From Mobiluncus curtisii subsp. curtisii ATCC 35241 (GTDB lineage: Bacteria; Actinomycetota; Actinomycetes; Actinomycetales; Actinomycetaceae), in the NCBI RefSeq assembly GCF_000146285.1, contig NZ_GL385912.1, positions 429,108-481,444 on the forward strand: DNA of 52,337 bases. The letters are read 5' to 3'. The translations under genes and the position numbers were made by a program. The notes beneath the pieces are model-generated. The model saw only the letters and a program-made list of their open reading frames with translations. It made no database searches and was not told where the DNA came from. The stretch's first letter is position 1. Each line of letters opens with the position of its first letter. Of this stretch, positions 35,637 through 46,170 are shown piece after piece.

Positions 35637-36601
35637 GATGTCATGCCAACTTTCTTTTTACTTCTAACTTTGTCAGTTTTTCCGGTCAGATTCGCAGTTT
35701 TTCGGGCAGCTTCGTGGTTTTTGACCGGAACTGGCTCAGCTTCGTCGGGATGAACCCCGCTCAGTTGAGCCGCCACTATAGCCACCATGATGAGGCTGCC
35801 ACCCACCAGGAGCCGCCAGGTCAAGGCTTCGCCGCTAAACACCACCGAAAAGAGAGTGGCAAAAAGCGGTTCACACGCCATAATCAAAGCTGCCTCGGTA
35901 GAGGACATCCGCGCTTGTGCCCACGTTTGGACGAACAGAGTGCCCAGGGCACAAACCAGAGCCATATAAACCAAGTCAGCCCAGACGATAGCGTTGGGTG
36001 GCAAGGTAAGTTCCCCATCCGATAGCGCCGGAACCGCGTTCACCACCGCGGGTCCTACCATCTGCATCGCCGCCAGTGCTCCTGCGGAGCGTCCCGGCGA
36101 AATCACACCGAGGGAGGCCACGTGAGCCGCAAAGAACACTGCTCCCAACAGGGTTATAAGCTCCCCCAAGCCAAAAGACCATCCCCGCAAGGAAAGCGCC
36201 GCCAAGCCGAGCGTGGCCAGCAACATCCAGAGCCAGGTAATCGGTTTGAAGTGTTCCCGGAACAGAATCATTGCCACAAAAGGTACCAGGACCACAGACA
36301 TGGCAGTGATGAACCCTGAAGTCGCGGCGGTAGTCATGTTTAGTCCCCACGTTTGTGACAGTTGCCCCAAACCGTGAAGAACCCCTGCCCCAAAGCCCAG
36401 CGCCAGAGTCTTCCAACCTGCCGTACGCAGTTCTCGAAACCACAACAGACACGCCACTACAGACGCAAGCGCAAAGCGCACAGTCAGGAAGTCGGCTGCC
36501 GGAACCTCAGTCAACACATGATCCTTTACCATGAAAAAAGTTGACCCCCACGCAGCGCAAGCTAAAGCCAACGCAAAAATGGGGATTAACTTTTTCATCA
36601 C
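35633..36601 (-). CDS. EamA/DMT-family membrane exporter within the branched-chain operon
   Basis: 322 residues with ten predicted membrane helices arranged as two EamA halves (about 8-140 and 150-285), and a basic C-terminal tail after residue 290. It starts 24 bp after ilvC and overlaps leuB by 4 bp, so it belongs to the ilvBNC-leuB-ilvE operon. DMT-family members export amino acids or other metabolites. The position makes branched-chain amino acids or their precursors the likely substrate; the sequence alone does not prove this. Confidence 0.85.
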   Translation of the reverse strand: MMKKLIPIFALALACAAWGSTFFMVKDHVLTEVPAADFLTVRFALASVVACLLWFRELRTAGWKTLALGFGAGVLHGLGQLSQTWGLNMTTAATSGFITAMSVVLVPFVAMILFREHFKPITWLWMLLATLGLAALSLRGWSFGLGELITLLGAVFFAAHVASLGVISPGRSAGALAAMQMVGPAVVNAVPALSDGELTLPPNAIVWADLVYMALVCALGTLFVQTWAQARMSSTEAALIMACEPLFATLFSVVFSGEALTWRLLVGGSLIMVAIVAAQLSGVHPDEAEPVPVKNHEAARKTANLTGKTDKVRSKKKVGMTS

Positions 36602-36625
36602 GAGGTCCTTATCTGTGCTGGGCGA

Positions 36626-37654
36626 TTAGCGGGCGGCGTGACCCTCCACATAATCGGTGTCTTTATTGGTATTCCAGGTAAACATCTGACGCAGTTGAGC
36701 ACCAACTTTTTCAATCTGGTGACCTTCACCAGCGGCGCGCAGACGCTTAAAATCAGGAGCTCCGGCAGCTTGATCATCCATGAACCGCTTGGCGAAGCTG
36801 CCGTTTTGAATGTCTGCCAAGACGTCCTTCATGTGGGATTTAACATCGGGAGTAATGACGCGCGGACCGGAGACGTAATCGCCATACTCAGCAGTATCAG
36901 AGATAGACCAGCGCATCTTGGACAGACCGCCTTCGTTGATGAGGTCCACAATCAACTTCATCTCATGGCATACCTCGAAATAGGCGATTTCAGGCTGGTA
37001 ACCGGCCTCAACCAGAGTTTCAAAACCGTACTGGATGAGCTGGGAAATTCCGCCGCACAACACGTTTTGTTCGCCGAACAGGTCAGTTTCGGTTTCTTCG
37101 GTAAAGGTCGTCTTGATGACACCCGCACGGGTCCCTCCGATGCCTTTCGCGTAGGACTTCGTCAGCTCCCAAGCGTGACCGGAGGCGTCACGCTCCACGG
37201 CGATAACGTCGGGGACGCCCTGACCGGCAACGAAAGTACGGCGCACCACGTGACCCGGACCCTTGGGAGCCACCATGCATACGTCGTGACCGGGACCGGG
37301 CTGGATGTATCCGAAACGGATGTTGAACCCGTGAGCAAAGAACAGGGCAGCGTTCGGCTTCAAGTTCGGCTCAATTTCAGCTCGGTAGACAGCGCTTTGC
37401 ACCTGATCCGGCAGCAAAATCATGACCACATCGGCGTCTTTCACCGCCTCTGCCACGGGCTTTACCGACAAGCCCTGTTCCTCAGCTTTCGCCCAGGACG
37501 AGGAACCTTCACGCAAGCCCACGACCACATCGACCCCGGAGTCACGCAGGTTCAGCGCGTGGGCATGCCCCTGCGAGCCGTAACCAATTACGGCTACTTT
37601 TTGAGACTGGATGAGCGACAGGTCAGCGTCGTCTTCGTAATAAATTTCTGCCAT
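36626..37654 (-). CDS. ilvC: Ketol-acid reductoisomerase (NADP type)
   Basis: 342 residues, the short class I form. The nucleotide site [19 protein letters not shown] and the following [12 protein letters not shown] show the Rossmann start, and [19 protein letters not shown] is the conserved knotted-domain block. It isomerises and reduces acetolactate and aceto-hydroxybutyrate in valine, leucine and isoleucine synthesis. AAGGAG lies seven bases before the ATG. It is preceded by ilvN with a 94-bp gap and followed by the EamA exporter gene after 24 bp. Confidence 0.96.
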   Translation of the reverse strand: MAEIYYEDDADLSLIQSQKVAVIGYGSQGHAHALNLRDSGVDVVVGLREGSSSWAKAEEQGLSVKPVAEAVKDADVVMILLPDQVQSAVYRAEIEPNLKPNAALFFAHGFNIRFGYIQPGPGHDVCMVAPKGPGHVVRRTFVAGQGVPDVIAVERDASGHAWELTKSYAKGIGGTRAGVIKTTFTEETETDLFGEQNVLCGGISQLIQYGFETLVEAGYQPEIAYFEVCHEMKLIVDLINEGGLSKMRWSISDTAEYGDYVSGPRVITPDVKSHMKDVLADIQNGSFAKRFMDDQAAGAPDFKRLRAAGEGHQIEKVGAQLRQMFTWNTNKDTDYVEGHAAR

Positions 37655-37748
37655 GATTATTCTCCTTAATAATTGTAGAGGTGTTTCATTGAAAAAGATA
37701 TAGGGCTCAATCTGTGCAAATAATAAGCAAAATCCTGTTAATCTGCAC

Positions 37749-38252
37749 CTAAATTTGATCGGTGATAGATTTCGAGCCGCGCCCTATCGCGACATTGCCC
37801 GATTGGACGATTTCCCGAACTCCGTAAGGCTCCAATTCACGCAGCAGCGCCGCATGTTTCGCTGGGGAGCCAATAGATTCGATGACCAAGGTGCTTCGCG
37901 CCACGTCCACGACATGTGCCCGGAACAGTTCTACAATCTGGAGCACCGCGGTTCGATTCGTATCGTCAGCTGATACTTTAATCAGCACCAGTTCCCGCTC
38001 GACTGCCCGTTCGGGATCCAACTCCACGATTTTCAGCACGTTGACCAGCTTGTTCAGCTGTTTGGTGACCTGTTCCAGGGACACTTCGGACACATCAATC
38101 ACGATGGTGATGCGCGAAATCTCCGGTTTCTCAGTTTCCCCCACCGCGAGGGATTGAATATTAAAGGCACGGCGGGCAAACAGTGCCGCCACGCGTGCCA
38201 AAACACCAGGCTTGTTTTCGACAAGCACCGACAGGGTATGCGTCATGTTCAT
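37749..38252 (-). CDS. ilvN: Acetolactate synthase small (regulatory) subunit
   Basis: 167 residues. An N-terminal ACT domain starts [31 protein letters not shown], followed by a second ACT-like half from about residue 80. It activates the large subunit and binds valine for feedback inhibition. It begins 2 bp after the ilvB stop on the same strand. Confidence 0.95.
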   Translation of the reverse strand: MNMTHTLSVLVENKPGVLARVAALFARRAFNIQSLAVGETEKPEISRITIVIDVSEVSLEQVTKQLNKLVNVLKIVELDPERAVERELVLIKVSADDTNRTAVLQIVELFRAHVVDVARSTLVIESIGSPAKHAALLRELEPYGVREIVQSGNVAIGRGSKSITDQI

Positions 38253-38254
38253 GT

Positions 38255-40096
38255 TTAGTCCTCCCAGGTCACAGTCTTGTCAGGGGCATAAATGACTTTA
38301 TCGTTGGTCTGCCCGGCGGGAACCATCGGGAATACCATAGCGTCGGGGCTGACCAGCACCTCAACCACGACCGGACGGTCGTTAATCTGGTGAGCCGTTT
38401 CCAGAGCTTTTCGCAAATCCTTCGGATCGGTTACTCGGATTCCCTCGGCTCCGTAGGCCTTCGCCAACAGCATGAAGTCGGGGATTCCCACCCGGTCAGC
38501 CTCGGCGAAGTTCCGGACCCCATCATGCAGATCAGTCTGAGAATAGCGCTGGTTATAGAACAAGGTCTGCCATTGACGCACCATCCCCAGCGAGGAGTTA
38601 TTAATCAGCATCACCTTTATCGGGATATTCAACTGTGTGCAGGTAGCCAGTTCCTGATTCGTCATCTGGAACGAGCCGTCCCCGTCGATGAGCCAGACTT
38701 CCCGATCCGGATTAGCGACTTTCGCGCCCATCGCGGCAGGAACCCCAAATCCCATCGTCCCCAGACCGCAGGACGAAATGTAGGTGCGCGGGTAACGGTA
38801 GGTCATGAACTGGGACGCCCACATCTGATGCTGTCCAACGCCGGTGACCACGATTGCGTCCTCGTCACTGACTTCGTCAAGCACCTTAATCGCCTTTTGG
38901 GGACTGACCAGTCCGTCCAAGGTATCGTCAAAGTAGACGGGATACTTGTCTTTGAGTTTAGTCAAGGACTTCATCCACGGAGTCAGGTCCGGTCTGCCGT
39001 ACTGTTTGTAGGCTTGGGGCAAGGCTCGCAGCAGGGCTGCCATGACGTCTTTGAGGTTTCCCACGATGGGAACATCAGCGTGACGAATCTTTGAGATTTC
39101 CGCCGCATCAATATCAACGTGAATGACTTTGGCGTGCGGCGCAAAGCATTTCACATCCCCGGTAACCCGGTCATCAAACCGGGTACCCAGCGCAATCAAC
39201 AGGTCAGCCTGTTGCATAGAGAGCACCGCGGACACGTGTCCGTGCATCCCCGGCATCCCCATATGCTGTGGGGAGTCATCCGGGAAAGCGCCCCGCGCGG
39301 TCAGGGTGGTGACCACGGGCGCCCCCGTCGCATCCGCAAGTTCCCGCAGTTCCGGAGCGGCATTGGCGCCAATCACCCCACCGCCGATATAAAGTACCGG
39401 ACGATGCGCCACCGCGATTTCGGTCGCGGCTGCCACGATTTGCTGCTTGGAAGGTTTACCGGGCAGTTTATATCCGGGCAGTTCCATCGGCGGGGGCCAG
39501 GTGAAAGCCATTTTTTTGTTCTGGGCAGTCTTCGTGACATCCACCAGCACCGGTCCGGGACGACCGGAAGTTGCAATAAAAAAAGCCTCGGCGAGGCGCG
39601 AGGGAATGTCCTCGGGACGCGTGACCAGGAAACTGTGTTTGGTCAGGGGCATTGAGGCTCCCACAATGTCGGATTCCTGGAATGCGTCGGTACCGATTGA
39701 TTCCGCTCCGACCTGACCAGTTATCGCCACCATCGGAACCGAGTCCATCATGGCGTCAGCCAGACCGGTCAGAAGGTTCGTGGCGGCAGGTCCCGAGGTC
39801 ACCAAGCAGACCCCGGTTTTCCCGGTGGATTTCGCGTAGCCTTCCGCGGCGTGGGCTGCGCCCTGTTCGTGGCGGGCAAGTACGAAGTTTAGTTTCTGGG
39901 AGTCATACAGCGGATCAAAAGTGGAGAGAATCGCCCCACCGGGGAGTCCGAAAATATCGGTCACACCCAGTTCCTCCAGGGTACGAATGATTGCTTTCGC
40001 ACCGGTCATGACTTCCCCGCGAGCTGCGGGATCAACTTCATTGGGGGTCTCCTCCGGGCCATAGGCGCCCATGGATTTCTTTTCTGGTTCGCTCAT
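38255..40096 (-). CDS. ilvB: Acetolactate synthase large (catalytic) subunit
   Basis: 613 residues. The N-terminal part has the catalytic glutamate block LARHEQGAAHAAEGYA, the middle is the FAD-binding domain, and the C-terminal thiamine diphosphate motif is GDGSFQMTNQEL...INN. It joins pyruvate with pyruvate or 2-oxobutyrate, opening the branched-chain pathway. It is the first gene of the operon ilvB-ilvN-ilvC-exporter-leuB-ilvE. A terminator-like hairpin sits about 50-85 bp upstream of its start and is probably an attenuator. Confidence 0.96.
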   Translation of the reverse strand: MSEPEKKSMGAYGPEETPNEVDPAARGEVMTGAKAIIRTLEELGVTDIFGLPGGAILSTFDPLYDSQKLNFVLARHEQGAAHAAEGYAKSTGKTGVCLVTSGPAATNLLTGLADAMMDSVPMVAITGQVGAESIGTDAFQESDIVGASMPLTKHSFLVTRPEDIPSRLAEAFFIATSGRPGPVLVDVTKTAQNKKMAFTWPPPMELPGYKLPGKPSKQQIVAAATEIAVAHRPVLYIGGGVIGANAAPELRELADATGAPVVTTLTARGAFPDDSPQHMGMPGMHGHVSAVLSMQQADLLIALGTRFDDRVTGDVKCFAPHAKVIHVDIDAAEISKIRHADVPIVGNLKDVMAALLRALPQAYKQYGRPDLTPWMKSLTKLKDKYPVYFDDTLDGLVSPQKAIKVLDEVSDEDAIVVTGVGQHQMWASQFMTYRYPRTYISSCGLGTMGFGVPAAMGAKVANPDREVWLIDGDGSFQMTNQELATCTQLNIPIKVMLINNSSLGMVRQWQTLFYNQRYSQTDLHDGVRNFAEADRVGIPDFMLLAKAYGAEGIRVTDPKDLRKALETAHQINDRPVVVEVLVSPDAMVFPMVPAGQTNDKVIYAPDKTVTWED

Positions 40097-40374
40097 GCCC
40101 TCAAATGTAACTCTGGGTCAAATGAGAGCGAAACTCGCAAGGGTAAAATCTCACTATGTGGATTTCCGACCGAATAGTGAGACGGATGGAGCCGGGGAAA
40201 ATCCCGGTCCCCACCACAAAAATATAGCTTCTATGTAGGTCCTAAAACCGGGGAAAACCAAATTATTTTCTCCAGCTGTGCCCTTAGTCCTGATTAATGG
40301 CGTCCACCAGATGGTTAAATCTTTTTGTGTCATTGAATCTAAATTTTCCCCGACGCGTGAAAGAGCAGACCGCA
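40097..40374. promoter_or_regulatory. Divergent control region between ilvB and the ThrE-like exporter
   Basis: About 278 bases without a clear gene. It should hold both promoters and the ilvB leader. Besides the hairpin listed separately, CCGGGGAAAA occurs twice (40192-40201 and 40248-40257) and the first copy can fold with the adjacent TCCCGG. I see no consensus promoter hexamers for either side. Confidence 0.5.
40149..40182 (-). terminator. Probable attenuator terminator upstream of ilvB
   Basis: TCTCACTAT and ATAGTGAGA form a perfect 9-bp stem around a 16-base loop, followed on the minus strand by TTTTA. A terminator between the promoter and ilvB indicates attenuation control. A 59-codon frame (ATG at 40333) that ends inside the second arm could be the leader, but it has no good ribosome site and no run of Ile, Leu or Val codons. 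Confidence 0.6.
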
Positions 40375-41853
40375 ATGTTTCTGTCAAAGCACTTGGAACG
40401 ACTGCGTGGCGAGCGCGACCACGCTTTTACCCCCAAGCCAAAATCGACCGACACCCCTATTGAAGTCAGTACGCAAAGTGTGGTGGAGTACGAAAAGATT
40501 CGTATCCAGCTCACAGAAGTGTCCCGCACAATTATGCGCTTAGGTCACATGCTGCAGTCCTGCGGGGCTTCTGCCTACCGCATTAAGATTTCGATGGCCC
40601 GCTTGGCTACCGCGTTGGGCGCCGATGAACACCATGTTCAAGTTACCTTTGGCGAAATCAGCTCCACCGTCTATCTGCGTCCCTTTTCCCGTACCGAGAT
40701 CTCAGAGCAGAGGGACTTTGGAACCAACGCCGCGAAACTCGATCGGCTGCGGCTATTTATTCAAAACATCAAGCCGGATACCCCCGTCAGCGAAGCAAAC
40801 CGGCTCATGGATCGCATTGAGTCCTACAAACCTGAATTCAATAAGATTGCTAATACATTGGCAGCAGGATTTGCCTGCGCCTGCTTCTGTTTCCTGAACC
40901 GCGGCGGTCTCATCGAGTGTATATTGGCAGGTTTAGCTGCAGGATTCGGGCAAAGCGTGCGCCGGATGATGATGGCAAAGAAAACGAACCATTTTGCAGT
41001 CTGGATGACTGCCGGTTTTGCCGCCTCAGTGGTTTATATTTGCTGCGCCGAGCTCCTGGAAACGTGCTTGAGGAGAGTCTATTCATCCGCGGTCCTGGCA
41101 ACCATACCGCCTTGGGTTACTGCTGATCCTCTCGGATTCCGGGTGGGAGTGGTGTCTGCGGTTCTATTTTTAGTTCCCGGTTTCCCGCTCATTACCTCGA
41201 TGCTCGATTTGGTGCGCATGGACCTTTCCGCCGGGATACCCCGCCTGGTATACACCTTGATGCTGATTATTTCCGCCGGCGTGAGCGTGTGGATCGTGTC
41301 CCTCACCTTCCATTGGGCAGTTGATCCCGCGGTGAACCCGCCTCTGGAGGGAAACTGGCTCTACTTGACTCGCACGGTCTGTTCATTTGTGGCCTCTGCC
41401 GGGTTCGCCATGCTGTTTAACTCGAACCGGCGCCTGTGCGTTTATGCCGGTCTGATATGCGCCCTGGTCAATCCGCTGCGTTTTTTCGTCGTGGAATCAG
41501 GGCTAAATTGGCAGTTTTCCGTAGGACTGGAGGCGCTGGCAATCGGGCTGCTGGCAGACTTTATCTCTCGCCTGTCAAACTTTAACTACTCACGAGTCTC
41601 GTTGTCCGTGCCGGCAGCGGTACTGATGGTTCCGGGGGTTCCCCTCTATTCAGCCTTGGTACACCTCAATGAGGGGAATTTTATGGGGGCTATTGCCTCC
41701 CTCACCGAGGTGTCTATAGTCATTTTGGCAATTGGTATCGGACTTTCCACAGCCCGGATGCTAACGGATCGAAACTGGCTGCAAGACAAGGAAATTGTTG
41801 ATACCCACCCCGTCCTCCACGCCGACGCTGACGATTCTTTCAGTATGCGTTGA
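40375..41853 (+). CDS. ThrE-family threonine/serine exporter
   Basis: About 492 residues from the ATG at 40375, preceded by AAAGAG; an ATG 26 codons earlier is the alternative. The N-terminal soluble region (about 1-170) contains VSRTIMRLGHMLQSCGASAYRI, typical of ThrE proteins, and about ten membrane helices follow. ThrE of Corynebacterium exports threonine and serine. The gene diverges from ilvB across the shared control region, and the AspT-like gene follows after 65 bp. Threonine is the alternative isoleucine precursor, so a link with branched-chain metabolism is plausible but not shown. Confidence 0.85.
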   Translation: MFLSKHLERLRGERDHAFTPKPKSTDTPIEVSTQSVVEYEKIRIQLTEVSRTIMRLGHMLQSCGASAYRIKISMARLATALGADEHHVQVTFGEISSTVYLRPFSRTEISEQRDFGTNAAKLDRLRLFIQNIKPDTPVSEANRLMDRIESYKPEFNKIANTLAAGFACACFCFLNRGGLIECILAGLAAGFGQSVRRMMMAKKTNHFAVWMTAGFAASVVYICCAELLETCLRRVYSSAVLATIPPWVTADPLGFRVGVVSAVLFLVPGFPLITSMLDLVRMDLSAGIPRLVYTLMLIISAGVSVWIVSLTFHWAVDPAVNPPLEGNWLYLTRTVCSFVASAGFAMLFNSNRRLCVYAGLICALVNPLRFFVVESGLNWQFSVGLEALAIGLLADFISRLSNFNYSRVSLSVPAAVLMVPGVPLYSALVHLNEGNFMGAIASLTEVSIVILAIGIGLSTARMLTDRNWLQDKEIVDTHPVLHADADDSFSMR

Positions 41854-41918
41854 TAGACTGACTTTGTTGGTTTTCCCGACCACGAGGTTGATTTATCACG
41901 ACGTCTCTGGAGGGCATT

Positions 41919-43502
41919 TTGTTCGAATTTTTCGCAGCTCACCCAATTGTCCTTTTAGCTGCTTTATTGGGTATAGGCATGGCGTTTGGACACATCAAGG
42001 TCAAAGGTGTTTCCTTGGGCGCAGCAGCGGTACTGTTCCTCGCGATTGCCGTCTCGGCGTGGGCCAGTGCCTCGGGCATAAAGCTCATGATTCCAAAAGA
42101 AATCGCGGTATTAGGGCTCTCACTGTTTGCGTTTTGTATTGGTTCAAACTCTGGTTCGAACTTTTTTGCAACCCTTCAGACTGCCTGGAAATCCATCCTC
42201 CTGCTGGTCGGCGTCTATGTGGGAGTCAGCGCTGTCGCGGTGGGTATCGGCACCCTTCTGGGAATGCCTGTCAGCCAAATTGTGGGTACCCTCTCGGGGG
42301 CTCTGACTAACACTCCGATGCTCGAAGCAGGAGGGGAAACTTCTGGAGACAATGCCACCGCCACGGTCGGTTATTCTATTGCTTACCTGTACGGCGTCCT
42401 GGGAATGATTTTTTTTGCCTCGCTGGCACTGAAAAAAGGCAAAAATGACCGCGATGCGCCCAGCCCCGTCGTGTCCAAAACAATCCGAGTGGAAATCGAC
42501 ACCCAACCTCGCTTGGGAGAAATCTTCGAGCGTTTCGACGAAAAATTGGCTTTTTCACGTCTGCGCCGCGGTGAACATGGACCCATCACCCGTCCCAACA
42601 TGTCGGATACGCTCAACCCCGGTGACCTGATTACCATTGTGGGTGAAGCCTCAGCGGTCCACACCATCATTGAAGAATTGGGGCACTCGTCCTCCCATTC
42701 ACTACAGACCGACCGCACCTACCTGGACTATCGACGCATTACCCTTTCCGATGCCACCAAAGCCGGCAAGACGATTGCAGAGCTAAACATGGGCGACCGC
42801 TTTGGTGCCACTGTCTCTCGCGTCCGTCGCGGCGATGTGGATATGGTAGCTTACCCGGATTTGACCTTGCAGTTAGGCGACCGGTTGCGCGTGGTAGCAC
42901 CAAAATCTAATATCGCTACCATCACCAAATACTTGGGTGATTCCACCCGCGGACTCACTTCCCTTAACCCGGTGGCACTGGGAATTGGGATGACCCTGGG
43001 GTTCCTCATCGGCGAAATTCCCATCCCCAATCCCGGAGGCGGATATTTCAGCGTCGGGTATGCCGCTGGAACCATCATCATGGGACTGATTATGGGACGC
43101 ATCGGACGTATCGGTCCCTTTGTCACCACCCTGCCCTACACGACGGGTCAAGTCTTGGGCGAAATCGGGCTGCTGCTGTTCCTAGCCCAAGCTGGCACAA
43201 ACGCCGGAGGTTCCATCCAAACCGCGTTCACCGGTGGAGATTGGTGGAAGATTCTGCTTCTGGGCTTCATCATCACCAACATTTTTGGACTTGCCCTGTT
43301 TATCTTGATGCGTGTGGTAGCCAAGATGGGGGGCACGAAACTCTCCGGCTTCATGGGCGGCGCCCAAACCCAGCCGGCGGTGTTGGGATTCGCTAATGAT
43401 CAAACCAACACCGACCCGCGGGTTTCCTTGGGCTATGCCATGGCTTATCCCGTCGCGATGATTACCAAGATTCTGTGCGGCACCTTCGTCGGGATGATTT
43501 AA
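41919..43502 (+). CDS. AspT/YidE/YbjL-family antiporter with central RCK-C domains
   Basis: 527 residues. Two AspT-YidE-YbjL membrane repeats (about 1-170 and 345-527) flank two TrkA-C (RCK_C) domains (about 185-340), seen as NPGDLITIVGEASAV and LQLGDRLRVVAPKSN. The repeats contain the related blocks SGALTNTPMLE and GGAQTQPAVLG. The TTG start at 41919 follows GGAGGG at a 5-base distance. Members exchange dicarboxylates or amino acids; Corynebacterium SucE1 exports succinate and AspT swaps aspartate for alanine. Substrate here is unknown. It is downstream of the ThrE-like gene and ends 8 bp from a convergent receptor gene. Confidence 0.85.
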   Translation: MFEFFAAHPIVLLAALLGIGMAFGHIKVKGVSLGAAAVLFLAIAVSAWASASGIKLMIPKEIAVLGLSLFAFCIGSNSGSNFFATLQTAWKSILLLVGVYVGVSAVAVGIGTLLGMPVSQIVGTLSGALTNTPMLEAGGETSGDNATATVGYSIAYLYGVLGMIFFASLALKKGKNDRDAPSPVVSKTIRVEIDTQPRLGEIFERFDEKLAFSRLRRGEHGPITRPNMSDTLNPGDLITIVGEASAVHTIIEELGHSSSHSLQTDRTYLDYRRITLSDATKAGKTIAELNMGDRFGATVSRVRRGDVDMVAYPDLTLQLGDRLRVVAPKSNIATITKYLGDSTRGLTSLNPVALGIGMTLGFLIGEIPIPNPGGGYFSVGYAAGTIIMGLIMGRIGRIGPFVTTLPYTTGQVLGEIGLLLFLAQAGTNAGGSIQTAFTGGDWWKILLLGFIITNIFGLALFILMRVVAKMGGTKLSGFMGGAQTQPAVLGFANDQTNTDPRVSLGYAMAYPVAMITKILCGTFVGMI

Positions 43503-43510
43503 CGCGGCTC

Positions 43511-45172
43511 TTACTGATGGTAGCGGGAGACGAGCTTGCTGAGCTGGCTGGATGAGTCAGCGACCGCCTGACCGGCTTCCAGAGTCGTGCGGGCGCCCGC
43601 AGCGGACTTCTCAGCCTTAGCCGAAACCGTCTCAATCGTGCCCACGATGTCCTGAGTCGTCTGTGCGGCGCCACTAACGACACCAAACATCTCATTTGTC
43701 GTTGCCGTCTGTTCCTCTACCGCCGAAGCAATCGTCTGTTGGGAATCGTTGATTCGCGCGATGACCTCACTGATTTGCGCGATGGCCTCAGCTGCCTTCG
43801 TGGAATCCTCCTGGATAGAATTGACCCGCTCGGAAATATCTGCCGTCGCCACTGCGGTCTGCGCAGCCAAATCTTTTACCTCACCAGCAACAACCGCGAA
43901 GCCTTTACCGGCGTCTCCGGCTCGTGCTGCCTCAATCGTCGCGTTGAGCGCCAGCAGGTTCGTCTGTTCTGCAATCGAAGTAATCGAATTGGTAATCTCT
44001 CCGATAGACTGCGAAGACTCGCCCAAGGTATCGATAACTTTCGTCGCAGAACCGACCGACTCCACCGCTTCTTCTGAAATCCGCGAAGCCGACGTGGCAG
44101 ACTCAGAAATCTGGCGGATAGCCGCCTGCATTTCTTCCATCGCCGTGCTCAAAGTATCCATATTGGTCGCCAGCAGCTGCGCCTGTTCAGCCGCGCCCGC
44201 TGCCTGAGAACGAGTGTCCTGAGCGGTTTGGTCTAGCTCAGCAGCCGTATCTGCCAGATTACCCGCATGTTCATGCAAGCCTTTGGACGTTCCGCTAACT
44301 TCCCCAATCAGCTCGTTGACCTGGTCATTTTGCCCATTGAAAGCCTTGGCCAAATCCCGAATCTCCGGCACTCCGGTATCGTCACGCAACCGGAAACTCA
44401 AATCATACTGGTCGTGATTCTGCAAAGCCTCAGTATGCCGTGACAGGGGCAGGCGAACAGTGCGCAACGCGGCGAGCAAGAACAGCAACACCGTCACTGC
44501 CAGAACAATGAATATCGCAATCAGAATATAGATGGTGACCTTTTGTAGGGAGGCCGCCCGCCCCATTTGCGTATCCGCGGCATTAGCAGAGCCGTTTTCG
44601 ATTTGATTCAACCTGTTCAGTGGCGACATTACAGACTTGTACGAATTGGAATAGATTTCCCCGAACACCATGTCTGTAGCAGTTTGCAGCTGTGTCTCGG
44701 GATCCATAGCCCGTTCCTCTGCAGAGAACTGGAAATTTTCCAAATCCGCAGGCAGCGTACTAAAGTCAGTGCCACGGCTCAGAGCTGCCAAAGCCATCGC
44801 GTGTATTTCAGTGTCTTGGGTAGCTTTTGCCGCTTCCAGCGACTGCTGCACCAGTTTGTTTTCATCTGCCGTACCGTCGTTATCGGCGATGAGATGGGCT
44901 CCGTACTCAGAATCGCGATTCACATAAATCTGGTTGAAGTAATCCATCATGGCTTCTTCCAGACCGGAAACCACAAAGTCCCGCGCATTGTCAGCCAGGT
45001 TTGTCCGGGCATTCTTAATGTAGGTAATCCCGTTATTGCGCTGGTTCGATTCTTCTTGCGCCTGATTGACCTGACCGGTCGTGACAATGGTGCCGATTTG
45101 GGCGATGAGACCGAAAACTACCAACGCCATCACCACAATCATGGTGAATTTAATCATTGCTGAAAAACGCAT
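43511..45172 (-). CDS. Methyl-accepting chemotaxis protein E, operonic with two binding lipoproteins
   Basis: 553 residues. Membrane helices lie at about 7-30 and 211-237 with a large outer helical domain between them, followed by HAMP and the signalling domain with [20 protein letters not shown] at about 402-436. It has almost no cytoplasmic lead, unlike receptors A, C and D, and ends SRYHQ. GGGAGG precedes the ATG. It is the third gene after two amino-acid-binding lipoproteins (17-bp gap), so it may sense ligand-loaded binding protein. Confidence 0.92.
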   Translation of the reverse strand: MRFSAMIKFTMIVVMALVVFGLIAQIGTIVTTGQVNQAQEESNQRNNGITYIKNARTNLADNARDFVVSGLEEAMMDYFNQIYVNRDSEYGAHLIADNDGTADENKLVQQSLEAAKATQDTEIHAMALAALSRGTDFSTLPADLENFQFSAEERAMDPETQLQTATDMVFGEIYSNSYKSVMSPLNRLNQIENGSANAADTQMGRAASLQKVTIYILIAIFIVLAVTVLLFLLAALRTVRLPLSRHTEALQNHDQYDLSFRLRDDTGVPEIRDLAKAFNGQNDQVNELIGEVSGTSKGLHEHAGNLADTAAELDQTAQDTRSQAAGAAEQAQLLATNMDTLSTAMEEMQAAIRQISESATSASRISEEAVESVGSATKVIDTLGESSQSIGEITNSITSIAEQTNLLALNATIEAARAGDAGKGFAVVAGEVKDLAAQTAVATADISERVNSIQEDSTKAAEAIAQISEVIARINDSQQTIASAVEEQTATTNEMFGVVSGAAQTTQDIVGTIETVSAKAEKSAAGARTTLEAGQAVADSSSQLSKLVSRYHQ

Positions 45173-45189
45173 TTTATTTCCTCCCTGAC

Positions 45190-46086
45190 CTAGGCAATCG
45201 GCGGATTCAAGGTCGCATAGTTGAGTGCAATGAATTCCTCACCCCACGGCGCGAGGACTTCCTTGAGCATTCCCGTGTCCATCATTTTTTGCAGACCGGC
45301 TTGGATAGCTTTCGCCAATTCCGGGTTGTCTTTCGCGGTCGCCGGACCCTGCGGCGCCACCTGGAAAGCCTCACCTGCGGTGGCAAACTTTGGATTTCGC
45401 GACTCGGCATAAGCCATAATCGGGCTTTCCCCAATAATGGCGTCCAAAGTTCCCGCCGCGACCTGCTCTATCAACTTTTCCTGATCTTCGTCAGTAACAA
45501 CCTGTATCGCCGGTTTTCCGGCTTTCACGCATGAATCACTGTTCGCCTGTAAAGTTTCAGCCTGTGTGGTGCCTGACTGGGCGGCAACTTTCAATCCGCA
45601 GGAATTGGCAGGATCAAAATTTTTAGGATTGCCCGCCTGGGTTCCATAGATGTACCCGGACTGAATGTAAGTAACCATATTGACCCGTGACATCCGCGCC
45701 TTCGTGGCGGTCATAGATGCCACACCGACATCATAGGTACCATCGTTAACCTTGGGAATAATCGCATCGAAGTCTTCATCACTAATTTTGAGTTCCGACA
45801 CCCCCATCAGCTTTGACAAGGCTTTCATAACATCAACCTCGTAGCCGACAGGCTGTTTGTTACTATCCAGGAACTCCGCAGGGGAATAAGGAATATCCAT
45901 CACTACCCGTAACGTCTCCCGGTTTGCCTGCGGAACCATCGCCACAATCTCAGGGTCAGGTTTAATGGAATCAAAATTATATGATTTAACGCCAGCTGCA
46001 CTGGTCGAACCCGCACAGGATGCCAGCGTTCCTGCCAACAGAACAGCACCCGCTGCTGCCGAAATTTTTTTCATCGAGGGCCACAT
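45190..46086 (-). CDS. Amino-acid-binding lipoprotein 1 (SBP family 3)
   Basis: About 298 residues from ATG at 46086, which has GGAAGGAG nine bases upstream. A lipoprotein signal ends in LASC, so the mature protein is tethered to the membrane. The rest is a family-3 periplasmic binding fold: [46 protein letters not shown] and [21 protein letters not shown]. The ligand is likely a polar amino acid or similar. There are no ABC permease or ATPase genes nearby; the next gene is chemoreceptor E. It is a close paralogue of the protein encoded just upstream. Confidence 0.9.
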   Translation of the reverse strand: MWPSMKKISAAAGAVLLAGTLASCAGSTSAAGVKSYNFDSIKPDPEIVAMVPQANRETLRVVMDIPYSPAEFLDSNKQPVGYEVDVMKALSKLMGVSELKISDEDFDAIIPKVNDGTYDVGVASMTATKARMSRVNMVTYIQSGYIYGTQAGNPKNFDPANSCGLKVAAQSGTTQAETLQANSDSCVKAGKPAIQVVTDEDQEKLIEQVAAGTLDAIIGESPIMAYAESRNPKFATAGEAFQVAPQGPATAKDNPELAKAIQAGLQKMMDTGMLKEVLAPWGEEFIALNYATLNPPIA

Positions 46087-46170
46087 TGCCTCTGCTCTCC
46101 TTCCCAGAGAGGAAACCACCTAAACTTTACTAGCCTATAGTATCCCAAAGTATGGAATATGAATTTGAAT

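Noticed and set aside
36638-37669. A 343-codon open frame on the + strand opposite ilvC
   Set aside because: ilvC is unambiguous on the other strand, and a long antisense frame is expected from its codon bias. The antisense product shows no recognisable domain and no ribosome site supports it.
40200-40235. Resemblance to the T-box motif UGGNACCGCG in the ilvB leader (minus strand GGTGGGGACCGGG)
   Set aside because: The match needs an extra base and lacks the consensus GCG end, and I see no stem I, specifier loop or AG-bulge. The leader is too short for a full T-box.
40154-40387. 77-codon frame upstream of ilvB on the minus strand as a gene
   Set aside because: It overlaps the divergent ThrE-like start, has no ribosome site and no Ile/Leu/Val-rich control codons. 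It is kept only as a weak possible leader.
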